Program-made: the position numbers and the translations under genes
NCBI GenBank assembly: GCA_030147945.1
Contig: JASBUL010000019.1
Coordinates: 1-44,327, forward strand
Source of the DNA: Oceanococcus sp.
GTDB lineage: Bacteria; Pseudomonadota; Gammaproteobacteria; Nevskiales; Oceanococcaceae
Direction: 5' to 3'
Length of the DNA: 44,327 nucleotides
Notes under the pieces: model-generated
Seen by the model: only the letters and a program-made list of their open reading frames with translations
What the model was told of the DNA's origin: nothing
The model's database searches: none
In this document: piece by piece, positions 1 to 8,082 of the stretch
How the letters are laid out: every line of letters starts with the position of its first letter
Position numbering within the stretch: the stretch's first letter is position 1

Positions 1-1
1 C

Positions 2-154
2 GAACTGATCGAGATTCTCGGCGGCGGCGAACAGGGCCGGCTGCGCCTGCAACGCTGGCGCATGTTCTTCCTCGCCGTGGCCGAATTCTTCGGTATCGAC
101 GAAGGCCGCGAGTGGGGTGTGGGCCACTACCTGTTCAAGCCGCGCCCGCTTTGA
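2..154 (+). CDS. C-terminus of cyclopropane-fatty-acyl-phospholipid synthase-like SAM methyltransferase (5' truncated)
   Basis: The window opens inside this gene. The last 50 codons are visible and end at TGA 152-154. The stretch WRMFFLAVAEFFGIDEG followed by EWGVGHYLF matches the C-terminal signature of CFA synthase-like methyltransferases, in which an Arg-Met/Ile-Phe-Phe segment precedes a Trp-Gly-Val-x-His-Tyr-Leu-Phe motif. Family members methylate unsaturated phospholipid acyl chains at the inner membrane, or related lipid substrates, using S-adenosylmethionine. The catalytic core lies outside the window, so true CFA synthase cannot be told from the related methyltransferases. Family call fairly sure, substrate unknown. 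Confidence 0.75.
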   Translation, partial: ELIEILGGGEQGRLRLQRWRMFFLAVAEFFGIDEGREWGVGHYLFKPRPL

Positions 155-332
155 GGTGAGCACGACCATCACATTGCGGCCAGCTCGATGACGCCGCGCA
201 ACGACACAGCCACACGATGCGCGCCTGGGGCAGCTGCAACTGAACCTCGGCGTCGCTGTCAGCACAGTCGCAGCGCTGCCAGTCACCCTGCGGCGTACGC
301 GACAGCGCGACAGCGCCTGCCGGCAGCGACAT
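135..332 (-). CDS. small hypothetical protein (doubtful)
   Basis: A 65-codon minus-strand frame starts at ATG 332; an in-frame GTG at 359 would add nine codons. It ends inside the 3' end of the methyltransferase gene. Codon choice looks like that of real genes here (CTG, CAG, GAC, GCG dominate) and the frame holds five Cys and four Trp, but I recognise no domain, signal peptide or membrane segment. The Shine-Dalgarno match is weak. It is the only candidate gene in the 280-bp stretch between the methyltransferase and the DUF4124 gene, where I otherwise see nothing. It may be a chance frame. Confidence 0.25.
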   Translation of the reverse strand: MSLPAGAVALSRTPQGDWQRCDCADSDAEVQLQLPQARIVWLCRCAASSSWPQCDGRAHLKAGAA

Positions 333-434
333 GACCTGAGGACCGTGCGTCGAACTCACACGCGGGCCTCAGCAGGGTGGACGTCGCGGGATACAGATGT
401 CACATTTAGGCGGTGTTCAGTTCGGGATGTCCGC

Positions 435-848
435 ATGCGCAGCTTGCTCTTCACAGGTCTCATGCTCGCCAGTGTTGTGGCCAGTGCCGCAGCCTATCGC
501 TGGGTCGATGAGCAAGGCAACGTGCACTACGGCGATCGGCCACCGGCCGGCGCCGAGCGGGTCAAAGCGCCACCGCCTCCGGCCGAGCCAGGACAGCGCT
601 TCGCCAGTGATGAGCCATCCGAACCCACGCCCCAGCCGGGTTCCAGATCCGGCCCGATGAGCGCCTCGGATGCGTGCCAGGAGTACAAGGCCCGTATCGA
701 TCGCTACAAAGCCAATGCCCACATGGCCGTGCGTGGCGATGATGGGGAACCCCGCATGCTGTCGTCCGAAGAACGTCAGAGTCTGATCAACCAGACTCAG
801 ACGCTCGCCGACCAGACCTGCGCCCAGGCCAACGCCGAAGGCTCCTGA
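435..848 (+). CDS. DUF4124 domain-containing secreted protein
   Basis: A 137-residue protein with an N-terminal signal peptide (Arg-Ser followed by a Leu/Val/Ala-rich core, probable cleavage near Ala-Ala-Ala at 18-20). The segment YRWVDEQGNVHYGDRPP follows at once and is the hallmark of DUF4124, a small beta-rich domain common in gammaproteobacterial periplasmic proteins. A Pro/Glu-rich linker and a helical C-terminal part with two Cys (SDACQEYKARIDRYKAN, then TCAQA) complete it. I chose the ATG at 435 over the frame's earlier start because the signal peptide begins there. Function is unknown. It converges on speE, with only 8 bp between the stops and no terminator visible. Confidence 0.8.
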   Translation: MRSLLFTGLMLASVVASAAAYRWVDEQGNVHYGDRPPAGAERVKAPPPPAEPGQRFASDEPSEPTPQPGSRSGPMSASDACQEYKARIDRYKANAHMAVRGDDGEPRMLSSEERQSLINQTQTLADQTCAQANAEGS

Positions 849-856
849 GCGCTGTC

Positions 857-1717
857 TCAGGCCAGGGCTTTGGCCACGAAATTGGGCAGCGCCAGGGCAC
901 CGTTCAGAGTCGCCGCATTGAAGTACAGGGTGTCGGCCGAAATGGCCTCAACCCGGCCACTGTCAGCCTCACGCTGCGCGCCCTCGGCCTGCTTGAAGGC
1001 CAGGGTGGCCGACCACCAGCCCGACGGATAAACCGGCTGGGGAAAATTGACCAGCCGGGTTGCGGCAAAGCCTTCGCCTTTCATCGACGCATGCACCTGC
1101 TGGATCAGTTCCAGGTGAATCAGCGGCGATTCGCTTTGCTGCACCAAAATGCCGTCATCCGCCAGCGCGCGGTGGCACTGGGCATAGAAGGCGCGATTGA
1201 ACAGACCTTCAGCCGGGCCAACCGGGTCGGTGGAATCCACGATGATCAGGTCAAACGCCTGATCAGCCGCGTTGCGCACATAGGCGATGCCGTCATCGAA
1301 CAACAACTGCGCGCGTGCATCATCATTGCTGTCACACAGCGCCGGGAAGTACTCCTCGGCCAGCCGCGTTACCCGTTCATCAATGTCGACCTGCACCGCA
1401 GATTCAACCTGCGGATGGCGCAACACTTCACGCAGGGTGCCGCAATCGCCGCCACCGATAATCAGCACGCGCCGCGGATTGGGATGCAGGCACAGGGCCG
1501 GATGAGCAATCATCTCGTGATAGAGAAAATTGTCGCGGTCGGTGAGCATCACGCAACCGTCAATCACCATCAGCTTGCCGAAAGTTTCGGTCTGGTAAAT
1601 CTCGATGTGCTGAAACGCGGACTGCTCCGCATGCAGGCGTTCACCGTCCAGTTTCAGGCCGAACAGCGTGCCTTTGGACTCCATCGGCTCCAGAAACCAC
1701 TCGTTCTCGTTTACCAT
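857..1717 (-). CDS. speE: spermidine synthase (polyamine aminopropyltransferase)
   Basis: SpeE transfers the aminopropyl group of decarboxylated S-adenosylmethionine to putrescine, making spermidine in the cytoplasm. The 286-residue product has the family's usual length. It shows the N-terminal beta domain (EIYQTETFGKLMVIDG), the glycine-rich nucleotide loop IIGGGDCGTLREVLRH, the acidic VDIDERV segment, and the catalytic-site motif VDSTDPVGPAEGLFN. The start at 1717 (ATG, MVNENEWFLEP) fits homologues better than the upstream in-frame ATG at 1762, which would lie inside speA. It is divergent from speA, whose product feeds the same pathway. Neither agmatinase/agmatine deiminase nor AdoMet decarboxylase is in the window. 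Confidence 0.95.
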   Translation of the reverse strand: MVNENEWFLEPMESKGTLFGLKLDGERLHAEQSAFQHIEIYQTETFGKLMVIDGCVMLTDRDNFLYHEMIAHPALCLHPNPRRVLIIGGGDCGTLREVLRHPQVESAVQVDIDERVTRLAEEYFPALCDSNDDARAQLLFDDGIAYVRNAADQAFDLIIVDSTDPVGPAEGLFNRAFYAQCHRALADDGILVQQSESPLIHLELIQQVHASMKGEGFAATRLVNFPQPVYPSGWWSATLAFKQAEGAQREADSGRVEAISADTLYFNAATLNGALALPNFVAKALA

Positions 1718-1748
1718 CCCGCTACTCTGTGACTGATCCAAAACCGGA

Positions 1749-1754
1749 AGTATA
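1749..1754 (-). promoter_or_regulatory. candidate -10 element for speE
   Basis: The minus strand reads TATACT here, one mismatch from consensus, and would place a transcript start about 25 nt before the speE ATG. No good -35 is visible 16-18 bp upstream, which would lie within the first codons of speA. The same bases read TATAAA on the plus strand but sit too close to the speA ATG to serve it. Confidence 0.3.
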
Positions 1755-1760
1755 AAGCGC

Positions 1761-3629
1761 ATGCGAGGGACTGGTTTTTCCGCCGCTGATGCCGCAAGGC
1801 TCTATAACGTAACCCATTGGAGTTCCGGGTATTTTTCCGTTGGCTCCGAGGGTGATCTATGCGTCACCGCGGGTGACCACAAGATCGCCCTGCGCGAAAT
1901 CCTCGAGCGCGGCGACGGCGCGCCGCTGCGGGTGCCCACCTTGCTGCGCTTTTCGCACATTCTGCGTGACCGGGTCGCGCGCCTGCAGGGCGCCTTTGAT
2001 CAGGCCATTGCCGCAGCCGACTATCCGGCGCGCTATACCCCGGTCTACCCGATCAAGGTCAATCAGCAGGCCGACGTGGTGCGCGAGATTCTGCGCGGTG
2101 GCGAGATCGGGCTAGAGGCCGGCAGCAAGCCGGAACTGCTGGCCGTGCTCGGGCTTTTGCCGGCCGGGCGACCGGTGGTGTGCAACGGCTACAAGGACCG
2201 CGAATACATCCGCCTGGCCCTGATCGGCCAGCAACTCGGCCACCGCGTCACCATGGTGCTGGAGAAGCTGTCCGAAATCGATCACATCGTCAGCGAATCC
2301 CAGGCCAGCGGCTTGAACCCGGACCTGGGTCTGCGCGTGCGCCTGGCCAGTATCAGCGCCGGCCACTGGCAGAACACCGGCGGTGAGAAATCCAAGTTTG
2401 GCCTGTCGGCCCAGCAGGTCAGTGACGCGGTCACCCAGCTGCGCGGCCACGGCATGCTGGAACACCTGCATCTGCTGCATTTCCATCTGGGCTCGCAGGT
2501 GGCCAATCTGCGCGACATCCGCCGTGGCCTGCGCGAGGCCGCGCGCTACTTTGTCGAGCTGCGCCGCGCCGGCGCGCCGATCGACACCATCGACGTCGGT
2601 GGGGGGCTGGGTGTGGACTACGAAGGGACCCGCTCACGCAGCTACTGCTCGATGAACTACACCATGGCCGACTACGCCCGCGCGGTGGTCGACGCCTTTG
2701 CCGATGCGGCACGCCAGGCCGGCGAGCCGTGTCCGCACATCATCAGCGAATCCGGGCGCGCGCTGACCGCCCATCACGCGGTGCTGATCACCAACGTGAT
2801 TGATGCCGAGCGAGCCCATGTGCCTGCGCTGATGGAACCTGCCGAGGACGATCCGGCCGCACTGCACGAGTTGTGGCAGCTGCATCAGCACGGTGACGAC
2901 ATCCCGCCGCTGGAAACCCTGGCCGATGCCGACACCCTGCTGGAGCAGTTGCTGGCGGCGTTCGGCCTGGGCGAGCTGAGCCTGGCCCAGCGCGCCGCCG
3001 CAGAGAACCTGCACCGCGCGATCTCAGCGTTGTGCATGCAGCGCCTGGATTCCGGTGTGCGCGCCCACCGCGAAACCCTGGATGAGCTGCAACAGCGCTT
3101 TGCCGACAAGCTGTTCTGCAATTTCTCGGTGTTCCAGTCGGTGCCGGATGTGTGGGCCATCGAGCAGGTCTTTCCGATCATGCCGATCAGCCGCCTCAAC
3201 GAGCGCCCCGACCGGCGCGCGGTGATTCGCGATCTGACCTGCGACTCCGACGGCCGTATCGACCATTACGTTGACCGCGACGGGGTCGACTCCTCGCTGC
3301 CGGTACACAGCCCGCGCGAGGGGCAGGACTATCTGCTCGGCTTCTTCATGGTTGGCGCCTACCAGGAAATTCTCGGCGACATGCACAACCTGTTCGGCGA
3401 CACCGATGCGGTCAACGTGCACATCGACGCCGACGGGCACTGGTCACTGGGCGAGATCGAACGTGGCGACCGGGTCGACGAACTTCTCGACTACGTGCAT
3501 CTGTCGGCGGCCGAACTGATTCAGCACTATCAGGACAAGCTGGCCGCTGCGCAGCTGGATGGCCCAGCGCGCGAGGCCGCGCTTGGTGCGCTCAAGAGCG
3601 GGCTGAGCGGCTACACCTACCTGGCCTGA
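1761..3629 (+). CDS. speA: biosynthetic arginine decarboxylase
   Basis: SpeA decarboxylates arginine to agmatine with PLP, the first step of the arginine route to putrescine. The 622-residue product matches the biosynthetic (SpeA-type, alanine-racemase fold) family in length. The N-terminus has the typical AARLYNVTHWSSGYFSV. The PLP lysine is K99 in YPIKVNQQADVV. Other hallmarks are GLEAGSKPEL, HFHLGSQVANLRDIRRG, the glycine-rich DVGGGLGVDYEG and SESGRALTAHHAVL, and the C-terminal FFMVGAYQEILGDMHNLFGD carries the substrate-site acidic and aromatic residues. GGAAG lies about 10 nt before the ATG. The 3' end overlaps the convergent hydrolase gene by 38 bp. Confidence 0.96.
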   Translation: MRGTGFSAADAARLYNVTHWSSGYFSVGSEGDLCVTAGDHKIALREILERGDGAPLRVPTLLRFSHILRDRVARLQGAFDQAIAAADYPARYTPVYPIKVNQQADVVREILRGGEIGLEAGSKPELLAVLGLLPAGRPVVCNGYKDREYIRLALIGQQLGHRVTMVLEKLSEIDHIVSESQASGLNPDLGLRVRLASISAGHWQNTGGEKSKFGLSAQQVSDAVTQLRGHGMLEHLHLLHFHLGSQVANLRDIRRGLREAARYFVELRRAGAPIDTIDVGGGLGVDYEGTRSRSYCSMNYTMADYARAVVDAFADAARQAGEPCPHIISESGRALTAHHAVLITNVIDAERAHVPALMEPAEDDPAALHELWQLHQHGDDIPPLETLADADTLLEQLLAAFGLGELSLAQRAAAENLHRAISALCMQRLDSGVRAHRETLDELQQRFADKLFCNFSVFQSVPDVWAIEQVFPIMPISRLNERPDRRAVIRDLTCDSDGRIDHYVDRDGVDSSLPVHSPREGQDYLLGFFMVGAYQEILGDMHNLFGDTDAVNVHIDADGHWSLGEIERGDRVDELLDYVHLSAAELIQHYQDKLAAAQLDGPAREAALGALKSGLSGYTYLA

Positions 3630-5112
3630 ACGCGGCCACCAGCAGGAACAGCAACAGCCCGCCACCCAGCCCGCCGCCACGCGACTCGGCAAGCCCATCG
3701 GCACGTCCCTGCTGCGGCGCCGCACAGCCGGCGCGAATGTCTTCGCACAGCTGACGTTGCCCGCTGCGGTCCGGAAAATCGCGGGCCGAGCGGTAGTAGA
3801 AGCTGTAGCGCTCCTGCCATTGCGCGTCATCGAGCAGGCGCGCATCGGCATCGGCATAACCCGGCTCGCCTGGCTGTTTGAGCCAGCGATCAAACCAGGC
3901 CACGGTGTAATGCTCGGCCATGGGTTGGGCCCAGCCACCCTCACAGCGTCCGCTGGCCGGGTCCGGACACCAGGAGGTAGCGGGGAAACCCGGGATCAAC
4001 GACCACTCGTAGTGCGCGCTGCCCTGTATGGTCAGCTGAAACACTGGCACTTCGGCATCCTGCCAGCCGCGATACGCGGCCTTGTGCGCCTCGGGATCGG
4101 GAGCGCTCAGATGCGGCACTGGCGCCAGACCGTATTCGGAGGTGTGCCCCATGGCCGGCACCCGTGGCTGCACCGGGCCGGCTTCACCACTGATGTCACC
4201 CAGCTTGTCCCAGGCCACGATCACATCGACCGGATTGTCCGCATCGAGCAGACCCGGCCAGGGTTCAGCGCCCGGCGCGCCATAGGCCTGAACGCGGGTC
4301 ACCCCGGCAGCGCCCAGAGAATGACCGGCCAGACCAAGGCGCTGCGGGTCCATGCGATCCCAGAACGGGTTGAACGGCGTGACCTCGGTGGGATAGGTGT
4401 CAGCACAGCTTGCGTTGTGCGGGTACGGGGCGCTTGGCGATGAGCGGAAAAAGTCGATCAGATTGACCAGACCATCCCAGAACACGGTGGAATTGAAGTT
4501 GCCGCCCTGTTCGCCATCCGGGGTCTGCATGTCTGAACGCCCCTGACCACGCGGATCAAAGGTCAGCACCACGTAACCCGCGCGCACCAGCGCCTGGGCC
4601 GCCCACCAGTACAGCGTTTCCGGCGCCTGGACCGAACCGTTTTCGATCACCACCGTGGGCAGCATGGCACCCGTCGCACTGTCGATCGGCGCCCAAACCC
4701 GCCCGGATATGCGGGCGCACTGCGCGTCATAAACGACAAACGGACGGACCTCGCCCTCAGCCTCGTAGAAGCTGTCGTATCCGGGGTAACGGAAGGGATC
4801 GCCGGTGCAGGGCAAAGCCCAGCTGGTGCATAAGGGTGTGAGCTGGGTGTTGCCAGTCTGTGGCGACAACCAGCTGGGATCGTTCAGCGAACGTTGCAGC
4901 CAGGCACTTTCGTTGGCCAGGCTCTGGGTGTTCCAGCGCAGCTGGAAGGCCGGCGAGAGCTGTTGCTCCAGATCGGCTTCCAGCACCTTGGCGTAATTGG
5001 CCGCTTCGCGGGCCAGCCACTGCGCGGTGCCGGGTTCCGGCCCCTCGGGTATGGCATGAAGCTGTGACGCGGCCAGCAGTGCGGCCACGCCGAATAGGCG
5101 CGTTGCGCTCAT
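3592..5112 (-). CDS. secreted alpha/beta hydrolase with GlyGly-CTERM-like C-terminal tail
   Basis: A 506-residue secreted protein with a signal peptide at 1-20 (cleavage after HA) and an alpha/beta-hydrolase domain from about residue 125. The nucleophile elbow is GHSLG with Ser265, after the oxyanion-region strand VVLTFDPRGQGRSD; His367 in QGSAHYEW is the likely catalytic His. About ten Cys suggest disulfides and periplasmic or extracellular folding. Residues 479-506 run SRGGGLGGG, a hydrophobic LLLFLLVAAF helix, then an Arg-rich end. That is the Gly-motif, membrane helix and basic cluster of a GlyGly-CTERM signal, which rhombosortase cleaves in type II secretion hosts. The substrate is unknown; esterase or lipase activity is plausible. 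It lies 74 bp downstream of typA on the same strand. Confidence 0.82.
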   Translation of the reverse strand: MSATRLFGVAALLAASQLHAIPEGPEPGTAQWLAREAANYAKVLEADLEQQLSPAFQLRWNTQSLANESAWLQRSLNDPSWLSPQTGNTQLTPLCTSWALPCTGDPFRYPGYDSFYEAEGEVRPFVVYDAQCARISGRVWAPIDSATGAMLPTVVIENGSVQAPETLYWWAAQALVRAGYVVLTFDPRGQGRSDMQTPDGEQGGNFNSTVFWDGLVNLIDFFRSSPSAPYPHNASCADTYPTEVTPFNPFWDRMDPQRLGLAGHSLGAAGVTRVQAYGAPGAEPWPGLLDADNPVDVIVAWDKLGDISGEAGPVQPRVPAMGHTSEYGLAPVPHLSAPDPEAHKAAYRGWQDAEVPVFQLTIQGSAHYEWSLIPGFPATSWCPDPASGRCEGGWAQPMAEHYTVAWFDRWLKQPGEPGYADADARLLDDAQWQERYSFYYRSARDFPDRSGQRQLCEDIRAGCAAPQQGRADGLAESRGGGLGGGLLLFLLVAAFRPGRCSRSARS

Positions 5113-5118
5113 GGTGTC

Positions 5119-5139
5119 TCCCCCAAATGTTATGGGGGA
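5119..5139 (-). promoter_or_regulatory. hairpin enclosing the hydrolase ribosome-binding site
   Basis: A perfect 7-bp inverted repeat (TCCCCCA and TGGGGGA with a 7-nt loop) lies in the leader of the secreted hydrolase. On the minus-strand transcript the 3' arm is the GGGGGAG Shine-Dalgarno sequence itself, six nt before the ATG at 5112. The hairpin would therefore hide the ribosome-binding site. No U-tract follows on either strand, so it does not look like a terminator. Confidence 0.5.
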
Positions 5140-5186
5140 AACTTACACGCTCGGCTGCACAATTACGATCTGCGCGATGCTGCGCC

Positions 5187-6998
5187 TCAGCTCTTGCTGG
5201 AACGCTTGCGTTCGTGTTCCTTAAGGAAGCGCTTGCGCACGCGAATCGACTCGGGGGTGACCTCAACCAGCTCGTCGTCGTTGATGAATTCCAGCGACTG
5301 CTCCAGGGTCAGACGCACCGGCGGCGTCAGGATCACGTTCTCATCGCTGCCGGAGGCACGCATATTGGTCAGTTTCTTGGCCCGCAGGGCGTTGACCACC
5401 AGGTCATTGTCGCGGCTGTGAATGCCCACAATCTGGCCTTCGTAAACCTCGGCGCCCGGCTCGACCATCATGCGACCACGCTCCTGCAGGTTGAACAGCG
5501 CGAAAGCCAGCACCTTGCCCTGATCATTGGAGATCAGCACGCCGTTGTGACGCATACCCACCGCCACCTCTGTCGCCGGACCGAAATGGTCGAAGTTGTG
5601 CGCCAGCAGGCCGGTGCCCGACGTGATGGACAGGAACTCGGTCTGGAAACCGATCAACCCGCGCGACGGAATTTCGTATTCCAGACGGATACGGCCTTTG
5701 CCGTCGGGCTGCATGTTGGTCATGCGCCCGCCGCGTTCGTTGAGCTTCTGGATCACCGTGCCCTGATGCTCTTCTTCCACATCGGCGGTCAGGGTTTCAA
5801 ACGGTTCGTGGATCTCTTCGCCGACTTCCTTGCGGATCACTTCCGGGCGCGACACCGCCAGCTCGTAACCCTCGCGACGCATGTTCTCGATCAGGATCGA
5901 CAGGTGCAACAGACCACGCCCGGACACGCGGAACTTGTCCGGGTCCTGGGTCGGCGAGACCCGCAGCGCCACGTTGGTCTTGAGCTCGCGCTGCAGACGA
6001 TCACCAATCTGGCGCGAGGTGATGAACTTGCCTTCCTTGCCGGCAAACGGCGATTTGTTGACCTCGAAGGTCATGGACATGGTCGGCTCGTCGACGTCCA
6101 GGCTGGGCAAGGCTTCCGGGTTGGCCACATCGCAGACCGTCTCGCTGATACCCAGATCCTCAATCCCGGTCAGGGCGATGATGTCACCCGCCGAGGCCGA
6201 TTCCACTTCAACCTTGTCCAAGCCAATAAAGCCCAGCACCTGCAGGATCTTGGCCCGGCGCATGGCACCATCGCGCGCCACCACCATGACCTGCGAACCC
6301 GGCTTGACCGTACCGCGGCTGACGCGACCGGTACCGATCACACCCACATAAGAGGAATAATCCAGCGAGGTGATCTGCATCTGGAACGCGCCGTCGCCAT
6401 CCAGATTGGGCGCCGAGACCTTGTCAATGATGGTCTGGAACAGCGGCGTCATGTCGCCATCGCGCACGCTGTCATCTTCGCCGGCATAGCCATTCAGCGC
6501 GGAGGCGTAAACCACCGGAAAGTCGAGCTGCTCGTCGGTGCCGCCGAGCTTGTCGAACAGGTCAAAGACCTGATCAATGACCCAGTCCGGACGCGCTCCC
6601 GGGCGGTCGATCTTGTTCACCACCACAATCGGCTTGAGGCCCAGGGCAAAAGCTTTCTGGGTCACGAAACGGGTCTGCGGCATCGGCCCGTCAACCGCAT
6701 CAACCACCAGCAGCACCGAATCGACCATCGACAGGACGCGCTCGACCTCACCACCGAAGTCGGCGTGACCAGGCGTGTCGACGATGTTGATGCGGTAGTC
6801 ATTCCAGCGGATCGCGGTGTTCTTGGCCGTGATGGTGATACCGCGCTCTTTTTCCAGCGCATTCGAATCCATGACGCGATCGCCATGGTCCTTGCGGGCA
6901 TCCAGGGTTCCGGATTGCTTGAGCAGACAGTCGACAAGCGTGGTCTTGCCGTGGTCGACGTGTGCGATGATGGCGATGTTACGGAGGTTCTCAAGCAT
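5187..6998 (-). CDS. typA: ribosome-associated GTPase TypA/BipA
   Basis: TypA (BipA) is a translational GTPase of the EF-G/LepA superfamily. It binds the ribosome and helps 50S assembly and stress or cold adaptation. The 603-residue product has the G1 loop AHVDHGKTT (12-20), the switch [31 protein letters not shown] as the NKxD motif and SALNG as G5. These are followed by domains II, III and V and the TypA-specific C-terminal domain ([32 protein letters not shown]). Length and start ([11 protein letters not shown]) agree with orthologues. It diverges from the DUF924 gene across a 130-bp spacer and may be cotranscribed with the downstream hydrolase. Confidence 0.97.
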   Translation of the reverse strand: MLENLRNIAIIAHVDHGKTTLVDCLLKQSGTLDARKDHGDRVMDSNALEKERGITITAKNTAIRWNDYRINIVDTPGHADFGGEVERVLSMVDSVLLVVDAVDGPMPQTRFVTQKAFALGLKPIVVVNKIDRPGARPDWVIDQVFDLFDKLGGTDEQLDFPVVYASALNGYAGEDDSVRDGDMTPLFQTIIDKVSAPNLDGDGAFQMQITSLDYSSYVGVIGTGRVSRGTVKPGSQVMVVARDGAMRRAKILQVLGFIGLDKVEVESASAGDIIALTGIEDLGISETVCDVANPEALPSLDVDEPTMSMTFEVNKSPFAGKEGKFITSRQIGDRLQRELKTNVALRVSPTQDPDKFRVSGRGLLHLSILIENMRREGYELAVSRPEVIRKEVGEEIHEPFETLTADVEEEHQGTVIQKLNERGGRMTNMQPDGKGRIRLEYEIPSRGLIGFQTEFLSITSGTGLLAHNFDHFGPATEVAVGMRHNGVLISNDQGKVLAFALFNLQERGRMMVEPGAEVYEGQIVGIHSRDNDLVVNALRAKKLTNMRASGSDENVILTPPVRLTLEQSLEFINDDELVEVTPESIRVRKRFLKEHERKRSSKS

Positions 6999-7053
6999 CG
7001 GAAGGAATCCGGTGAAAAGGCAAAAGGCGGCGAAGTCTACAGGAGTGCCGGAT

Positions 7054-7059
7054 TGTCAA
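7054..7059 (-). promoter_or_regulatory. possible -35 element upstream of typA
   Basis: The minus strand has a consensus TTGACA about 55 bp upstream of the typA ATG. The nearest -10-like hexamer (TAGACT) is only 14 bp downstream, shorter than the normal 16-18 bp spacer, so the assignment is weak. Apart from this, I see nothing distinct in the 130-bp spacer between typA and the DUF924 gene. Confidence 0.25.
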
Positions 7060-7128
7060 CCACTGTTTTGCGATGTTTGGCAACATCCGCACGCTACACT
7101 CTGCGCCATTGCAAGACGAGGGAACGGC

Positions 7129-7668
7129 ATGCAGGCACAGGCAATCATCGACTTCTGGTTCGAGCAACTCAGCCCCGAACAATGGTGGGCCAAGGACCCG
7201 GCATTCGACCGCATGATCGAGACGCGCTTCGGCACGCTGCTCAAACAGGCAGCGGCTTGCGAGCTGTTCACATGGCGTGACAGCGCCCTGGGGCGTCTGG
7301 CCGAGATCATCGTGCTGGATCAGTTCTCACGCAACATCCACCGTGATCAGGCCCAGTCCTTTGCCCAGGACGCCCTGGCCCTGGCGCTGGCCCAGGAAGC
7401 GGTCCGCGCGGGCATGGACGCCGCGCTCAACCCGTCACAAAAAGCCTTTTTGTACCTGCCCTACATGCACAGCGAATCGGCGCTCATTCATGAGCAAGCG
7501 GTCAGGCTGTTCGACCAGCCCGGTCTGGAGTACAACCTGGATTTTGAGCACCAGCACAAGCGCATCATTGACCGCTTCGGCCGCTACCCGCACCGCAATG
7601 CCATTCTCGGCCGCAGCTCGACCGATGAAGAGCTGGCCTTTCTTGAGCAGCCCGGCTCAAGCTTCTAG
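7129..7668 (+). CDS. DUF924 family protein
   Basis: A 179-residue cytoplasmic protein of the DUF924 family, an all-alpha TPR-like fold of about 180 residues that is widespread in Proteobacteria and lacks an assigned reaction. Diagnostic segments are IIDFWFEQLSPEQWWAKDP at the N-terminus, IVLDQFSRNIHRDQ, FLYLPYMHSES and the C-terminal FGRYPHRNAILGR. I chose the ATG at 7129, preceded by GAGGGAACGGC, because homologues begin within a few residues of the IIDFWF motif; the longer frame upstream lies antisense to the typA 5' region. It is followed after 9 bp by a small lipoprotein gene. Confidence 0.88.
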   Translation: MQAQAIIDFWFEQLSPEQWWAKDPAFDRMIETRFGTLLKQAAACELFTWRDSALGRLAEIIVLDQFSRNIHRDQAQSFAQDALALALAQEAVRAGMDAALNPSQKAFLYLPYMHSESALIHEQAVRLFDQPGLEYNLDFEHQHKRIIDRFGRYPHRNAILGRSSTDEELAFLEQPGSSF

Positions 7669-7677
7669 GAGAGACTC

Positions 7678-7878
7678 ATGCGTATCTTTGTGCTCATCGG
7701 CCTGTTGTGTCTGGGTGCCTGTTCCCATCAGCGCATGTACGAATCCAGCGAGGACATGCGCGAGCAGTATTGCGAAAACCTCGACGAGCATGCCCGTGAA
7801 GCCTGTCTGGACCAGGCCCGCATGCCATACGAGCAGTATGAACAGGAGCGTCAGGACAGCATGCAGGCGCACGACTGA
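7678..7878 (+). CDS. small lipoprotein, 66 aa
   Basis: This gene encodes a 66-residue precursor with a short hydrophobic signal (FVLIGLLCL) and a clear lipobox LGAC, so Cys15 should be lipidated. The mature part is short, very acidic and glutamine/methionine-rich, with further Cys in EQYCENLDEHAREACLDQAR; the two remaining Cys could pair. It starts 9 bp after the DUF924 stop, with GAGA as a Shine-Dalgarno, so the two are probably cotranscribed. No domain is recognised. A periplasm-facing inner- or outer-membrane lipoprotein is the only safe statement. Confidence 0.75.
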   Translation: MRIFVLIGLLCLGACSHQRMYESSEDMREQYCENLDEHAREACLDQARMPYEQYEQERQDSMQAHD

Positions 7879-7917
7879 CGTCACCACGCCGTCATGCTCA
7901 GCGGCTAGACTGCGTTG

Positions 7918-8082
7918 ATGAAACTTATTGTGCTCAGTGCAGCCTTGCTGCTTGGCGCCTGCAACGGCGGGCGTGTCGACTCACCCAGCGGCGACAGCGC
8001 GGCGGACGGCGGCCAGCCCGCGTCCAGCGAGGCCGAACAACTGTACCAGCACTTCAATCAGTTTGCGGATGAGCCCTCATGA
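7918..8082 (+). CDS. very small lipoprotein (54 aa), coupled to downstream phospholipase-like gene
   Basis: A 54-residue frame begins at ATG 7918: signal MKLIVLSAALL, lipobox LLGAC with Cys15, then a Gly/Ser/Asp-rich disordered stretch and a short C-terminal helix (SEAEQLYQHFNQFADEPS). Its TGA (8080-8082) overlaps the next gene's ATG (8079-8081) as ATGA, the classic arrangement for translational coupling. The lipobox, the overlap and codon use like that of its neighbours argue that this is a real gene. Function is unknown. The context suggests a small membrane-anchored partner or chaperone of the secreted zinc enzyme encoded next, by analogy with lipase-specific foldase arrangements, but no homology shows this. 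Confidence 0.65.
   Translation: MKLIVLSAALLLGACNGGRVDSPSGDSAADGGQPASSEAEQLYQHFNQFADEPS

Noticed and set aside
4860-7280. Long plus-strand frame of 806 codons opposite typA and the hydrolase start
   Set aside because: It is the antisense of typA, which is certain. Long antisense frames arise from strong third-position G/C bias. The translation is His/Gln/Val-rich with no domain.
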